DNA of 64,000 nucleotides from an uncultured Alistipes sp. GTDB lineage: Bacteria > Bacteroidota > Bacteroidia > Bacteroidales > Rikenellaceae. The stretch spans positions 62,001-126,000 of the forward strand of contig CALUKH010000003.1 of the NCBI GenBank assembly GCA_944321185.1, written 5' to 3'. The position numbers and the translations under genes were made by a program. Below, one piece after another: positions 61,210-64,000 of this stretch (within the stretch, counting starts at the first letter, position 1; every line of letters starts with the position of its first letter). The notes below the pieces were generated by a model. That model did no database searches and was not told where the DNA came from. It was given only the letters and a program-made list of their open reading frames with translations.

Positions 61210-62400
61210 TTATGAAGAAAGTATTAAAAAGCGCTTTGACATTTCAGGTTCGACGCGGAGGAATTCGGCGGCCAGACGCCGTGCTTCGCGATCGGCCGCG
61301 GCGTAGTCGTCCAGCGAAGGTCGTGCCACGAATGATGCCTTCCGCAGTGCGTGTTCGATCGTGCGGACGATGTCGAGCCAGGCACATTTGCGCCCCAGAA
61401 ATGCCGCGACGGCCACCTCGTTGGCGCCGTTCATCGTGCAGGCGGCCGTTCCGCCCCGCCGCAGACAGTCGTAGGCGATGTCCAGCGCGGGGTACTTCAC
61501 GCGGTCGACCTCGGCGAAGGTCAGCGTGGGGTGTTCGGCGAAGCTGAACGCCTGGCCTTCGCGGTGGGCCCGGTCGGGGAACATCAGCGCGAAGCTGATC
61601 GGGGTGCGCATGTCGGGCGAACCGAGCTGGGCCTTGATGGCGCCGTCCTCGAATTCGACCATCGAGTGGACGATCGACTGCGGGTGCATCACCACCGAGA
61701 TGCGGTCGGCCGGGGTGCCGAAGAGCCAGTGAGCCTCGATCACCTCGAAGCCCTTGTTGACGAGCGTCGACGAATCGATCGTAATTTTGGCGCCCATGTG
61801 CCATTGGGGATGGTGGAGGGCCTCCTCGACGGTGACGTGGGCCAGCTCCTCGCGGCGCCGGTCGCGGAAGGCGCCGCCGCTGCAGGTGATGATGAGCCGC
61901 CGCACGGGGGCCCGTTCGCCGATCAGACACTGGAAGATGGCCGAGTGTTCCGAATCGATCGGGAGAATCGGGGCGCGTCGTTCGCGGGCCAGCGGCATGA
62001 CATAGGCTCCGCCCACGACGAGCGACTCCTTGTTGGCCAGGGCGAGTTTCTTGCGGGCCTCGATGGCGGCCACCGTCGGGGCAAGACCGGCATATCCGAC
62101 TAGGGCGTTTACCACCACGTCCGAATCGCCTCCGGCGGCGACCTGCGATACGGCCTCTTCGCCGGCATAGATCTTCGTGTCGGTATCGGCCAGGGCGTCG
62201 CACAGCGGTTCGTAAAACTGTTTGTCGGCGATGACCACCGTATCGGCATCGAATTCCCGGGCCTGACGGGCAAGCTGTTCCCAGTTGCGGCGGGCGGTGA
62301 GGACCCGCACCTCGAAGCGGTCGGGATTTTCGCGTACGATGTCGAGCGTCTGCACGCCGATGGAGCCGGTGGAGCCCAGAATGGCTAGTCGTTGTTTCAT
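61210..62400 (-). CDS. dxr: 1-deoxy-D-xylulose-5-phosphate reductoisomerase
   Basis: This 396-aa NADPH enzyme performs the second step of MEP isoprenoid synthesis. Motifs are LAILGSTGSIGVQTLD, LANKESLVVGG, ILPIDSEHSAIFQCL, TCSGGAFRD, KITIDSSTLVNKGFEVIEAH (as KITIDSSTLVNKGFEVIE), and VMHPQSIVHSMVEF. Length is normal. It follows the degenerate M23 gene by eight bases. Confidence 0.97.
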   Translation of the reverse strand: MKQRLAILGSTGSIGVQTLDIVRENPDRFEVRVLTARRNWEQLARQAREFDADTVVIADKQFYEPLCDALADTDTKIYAGEEAVSQVAAGGDSDVVVNALVGYAGLAPTVAAIEARKKLALANKESLVVGGAYVMPLARERRAPILPIDSEHSAIFQCLIGERAPVRRLIITCSGGAFRDRRREELAHVTVEEALHHPQWHMGAKITIDSSTLVNKGFEVIEAHWLFGTPADRISVVMHPQSIVHSMVEFEDGAIKAQLGSPDMRTPISFALMFPDRAHREGQAFSFAEHPTLTFAEVDRVKYPALDIAYDCLRRGGTAACTMNGANEVAVAAFLGRKCAWLDIVRTIEHALRKASFVARPSLDDYAAADREARRLAAEFLRVEPEMSKRFLILSS

Positions 62401-62408
62401 GGGTTGGG

Positions 62409-63278
62409 TCAGAAGACGATGTATCTTTCGGGATCGACGGGTTTGCCGTTGTTCCAGAGTTCGAATTCGAAGAGTTTCACCTCGCCGTTGTCATCCTCGG
62501 CGCTGTAACCGATCTGTTCGCCCGTACGGATGGTCTGCCCCGTGGTGACGAGTGACTGCGAGAGATTGCGGTAGATCGAGAGGAGGTTTCCGGCGTGCTG
62601 GATGATGATCGTGTAGCCGGCCTCGGGGGTCCAGAGGCTCTGCACGACGGTTCCGTTGTCGACGGCTGCCACACGCGCTGCGGCCGTCGAGGCGATCTTC
62701 ACGCCGTAGTTGTTGGCCTTCAGGTCGAAATGCACGGTGATGATGCCTTCGATCGGCGGGGCGAGTTCGATGGCTTCATGGGACTTGCTGCGCGAGGCGT
62801 TCTCCTGGCCCGAGAGGGCGTAGGGACCGCTGCCCTCCATCTCGGCCCGCAGCAGCGAATCTTCGCGCGAGGGCATGACCAGCACCTTCGAGATGCGCGA
62901 CGAATCAGACGAGGCCAGCACCCGCGAAACGGGTGTGCGACCCTCCATGATCAGCGAGATGTTTTCGTTGTAGGTCATCATGTCGTTCATGACACGCTCC
63001 ATCGAATCGAGGCGGATGATGTTCTGGATGAGGCTTTCGCGCGAACGGTCGGCCTCGGTGCGGTAGCCCGGCAGGAACTCCAGCACGGGGGTGTAGGCCA
63101 CCAGCGAGAGCGTGATGATGAAGAGCATGAGCAGGAAGGCGATCAGGCCGGCGAAGATGCTTGCCGGCGAGAGGTGCATGTGCCACTCCTCGGAGAGGTC
63201 CGTGGCGTTGAGCATGTTGAAGCGCCGCTTGCGGAAAAAGCCGCGCCACCAAGCCTTTATGTTGTTCAACCAGTTCAT
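62409..63278 (-). CDS. M23/LytM-fold protein lacking zinc ligands
   Basis: This 289-aa protein has an N-terminal cytosolic segment, one membrane helix (about 38-60), a coiled-coil stretch and a C-terminal LytM-like fold. The usual HxxxD zinc ligands are replaced (Asn190 and Lys194 in NNYGVKIA), and the final HxH reads LFEF, so it should be inactive as a peptidase. Such degenerate LytM proteins regulate amidases or act in envelope complexes. It heads the minus-strand run with a good promoter. Confidence 0.83.
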   Translation of the reverse strand: MNWLNNIKAWWRGFFRKRRFNMLNATDLSEEWHMHLSPASIFAGLIAFLLMLFIITLSLVAYTPVLEFLPGYRTEADRSRESLIQNIIRLDSMERVMNDMMTYNENISLIMEGRTPVSRVLASSDSSRISKVLVMPSREDSLLRAEMEGSGPYALSGQENASRSKSHEAIELAPPIEGIITVHFDLKANNYGVKIASTAAARVAAVDNGTVVQSLWTPEAGYTIIIQHAGNLLSIYRNLSQSLVTTGQTIRTGEQIGYSAEDDNGEVKLFEFELWNNGKPVDPERYIVF

Positions 63279-63388
63279 GTCCGAAGACGGTTAAGTCGTT
63301 TGACGATCGGATTTGCGTCGGGTGTGGTGCACTGCCCCCCCCCGTACCGGGTTTTGGCAACGGAATGCTCCCTCCCGCTTTATCCATG

Positions 63389-63420
63389 CAAAGATAACAT
63401 ATGCGCTCCGGACTGCCAAA
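63389..63420 (-). promoter_or_regulatory. Promoter of the M23-dxr-rseP run
   Basis: On the minus strand: TTTG (63420-63417), 20-nt spacer, TATCTTTG (63396-63389), a full match to the Bacteroidetes consensus. It lies 111 nt before the start of the M23-like gene. Confidence 0.72.
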
Positions 63421-63478
63421 TTTATTTCGGGTTCGCGGGGCGGCTTTCGGACCTGCCGTCCGAAAGCGAGGAAATTTC

Positions 63479-63509
63479 TTGGCGTTTCGGGCTGAAATCG
63501 TTATCTTTG
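63479..63509 (+). promoter_or_regulatory. Promoter of the nucleotidyltransferase gene
   Basis: TTGG (63479-63482), 19-nt spacer, TATCTTTG (63502-63509), 40 nt before the ATG at 63549. Divergent from the M23-like gene promoter. Confidence 0.65.
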
Positions 63510-63548
63510 CGTGTTTTGGAAACCAAACGTCAAATCAACGATAAAATT

Positions 63549-64000
63549 ATGGTAAAACCCACTTTACTGGTACTCGCCGCGGGCATGGGTTCCCGCTACG
63601 GGTCGCTCAAACAGATGGATGGTGTCGGCCCCAACAACGAGGCTATTATCGACTATTCGATCTATGATGCCATCCGGGCCGGTTTCGGCAAGGTTGTCTT
63701 CGTCATCCGTCACTCCTTTGCCAAGGAGTTCCAGGAGGTCTTCTCGGCCGAGCGTTTCGGCGGTCGCATTGCCGTCGAGTTTGTCTTCCAGGAGTTGGAC
63801 TACCTCCCCGAAGGACTGACCGTTCCCGAAGGCCGCGTCAAGCCGTGGGGTACGAACCACGCCGTGATGATGGCTGCCGATGTCATTCACGAGCCCTTTG
63901 CCGTGATCAATGCCGACGACTTCTACGGAGCCGAGGCCTACAAGACCATCGGTGAATACCTCTCGCAGCTGGGCGATTCGAAGAACCGCTACTGTATGGT
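63549..64000 (+). CDS. Sugar-phosphate nucleotidyltransferase-like protein (partial, right edge)
   Basis: The first about 150 residues are visible: LLVLAAGMGSRYGSLKQMDG is the NTP-transferase nucleotide-binding signature, followed by the strand VVFVIRHSFAKEF and the acidic motif AVINADDFYGAEAY, which binds the metal-nucleotide. The gene runs off the window. It starts with its own promoter, divergent from the M23-like gene. Similar Bacteroidetes genes are annotated as nucleotidyltransferases of unknown sugar substrate; the coupling to a second domain cannot be seen. Confidence 0.85.
   Translation, partial: MVKPTLLVLAAGMGSRYGSLKQMDGVGPNNEAIIDYSIYDAIRAGFGKVVFVIRHSFAKEFQEVFSAERFGGRIAVEFVFQELDYLPEGLTVPEGRVKPWGTNHAVMMAADVIHEPFAVINADDFYGAEAYKTIGEYLSQLGDSKNRYCM

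Noticed and set aside
1-64000. tRNA, rRNA, IS element or prophage
   Set aside because: No cloverleaf-like intergenic sequence, no transposase, integrase or phage structural genes were recognised in any gap or gene.

Overview
The window reads as a chromosomal segment of a gut Bacteroidetes, most likely Rikenellaceae/Alistipes-like. This is an inference from the high GC content, SusC/SusD proteins, family content (DUF4957/DUF5123, DUF5686, DUF4831, YbbR-like, fused SecDF), lipoproteins, and many upstream boxes of the Bacteroidetes form TAnnTTTG. I saw no rRNA, tRNA, CRISPR array, prophage or insertion sequence. Most of the window is core genome with an accessory glycan locus on the left.

Layout. 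1-10.6 kb: the end of a pectin-type polysaccharide utilisation locus (GH105 lipoprotein, SusC, SusD, and a beta-helix/FN3 surface lipoprotein). 10.7-17.0 kb: the Fe-S assembly operon sufB-sufC-sufD-sufS, followed by tmk and a DoxX/MauE-like membrane protein. 17.2-22.5 kb: a tripartite RND efflux system (adaptor, pump, outer membrane factor). 22.6-34.4 kb: OsmC, a 992-aa TPR protein paired with an outer membrane barrel, an Fe-superoxide dismutase fused to rubredoxin, a small monooxygenase, a choloylglycine-hydrolase-family enzyme, a DUF486 protein, a HAD phosphatase and a DUF5686 outer membrane protein. 34.5-41.7 kb: ybaK, a 70-bp tandem repeat array, the c-di-AMP synthase cdaA, an OmpH-like lipoprotein, ruvA, a 53-aa membrane protein missed at normal length cut-offs, two FKBP-like lipoproteins (one with an extreme Tyr/Asn tract), a small HTH protein and a second, 68-bp tandem repeat array. 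41.7-55.1 kb: dnaK behind a putative sigma-54 promoter, a Gdx/SugE-type SMR exporter, an EamA transporter, secDF, tspO, then the tightly packed run ybbR-like/coaE/folP/lolD, TIGR02757, trmN-like, DUF4831 and an AlkD-like gene. 55.1-63.3 kb: a minus-strand run of nine genes (degenerate M23 protein, dxr, rseP, acetyltransferase, LUD protein, lipoprotein, radA, SDR epimerase, thioredoxin-like). 63.5 kb to the end: the start of a nucleotidyltransferase gene on the plus strand.

The most notable items are: (1) the one-polypeptide Fe-SOD-rubredoxin fusion, with two GACACGTGT palindromes in its leader; (2) the sigma-54-like dnaK promoter with an upstream inverted repeat; (3) two unrelated-looking but architecturally similar tandem arrays (about 70 and 68 bp periods), each unit carrying a hairpin centred on a CTTAAG-like core; (4) the Tyr-rich lipoprotein; and (5) several family members lacking canonical catalytic residues (thioredoxin WDPTC, SDR Tyr to Leu, M23 without zinc ligands). 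All functional statements come from reading sequence and family knowledge; no database search was run.
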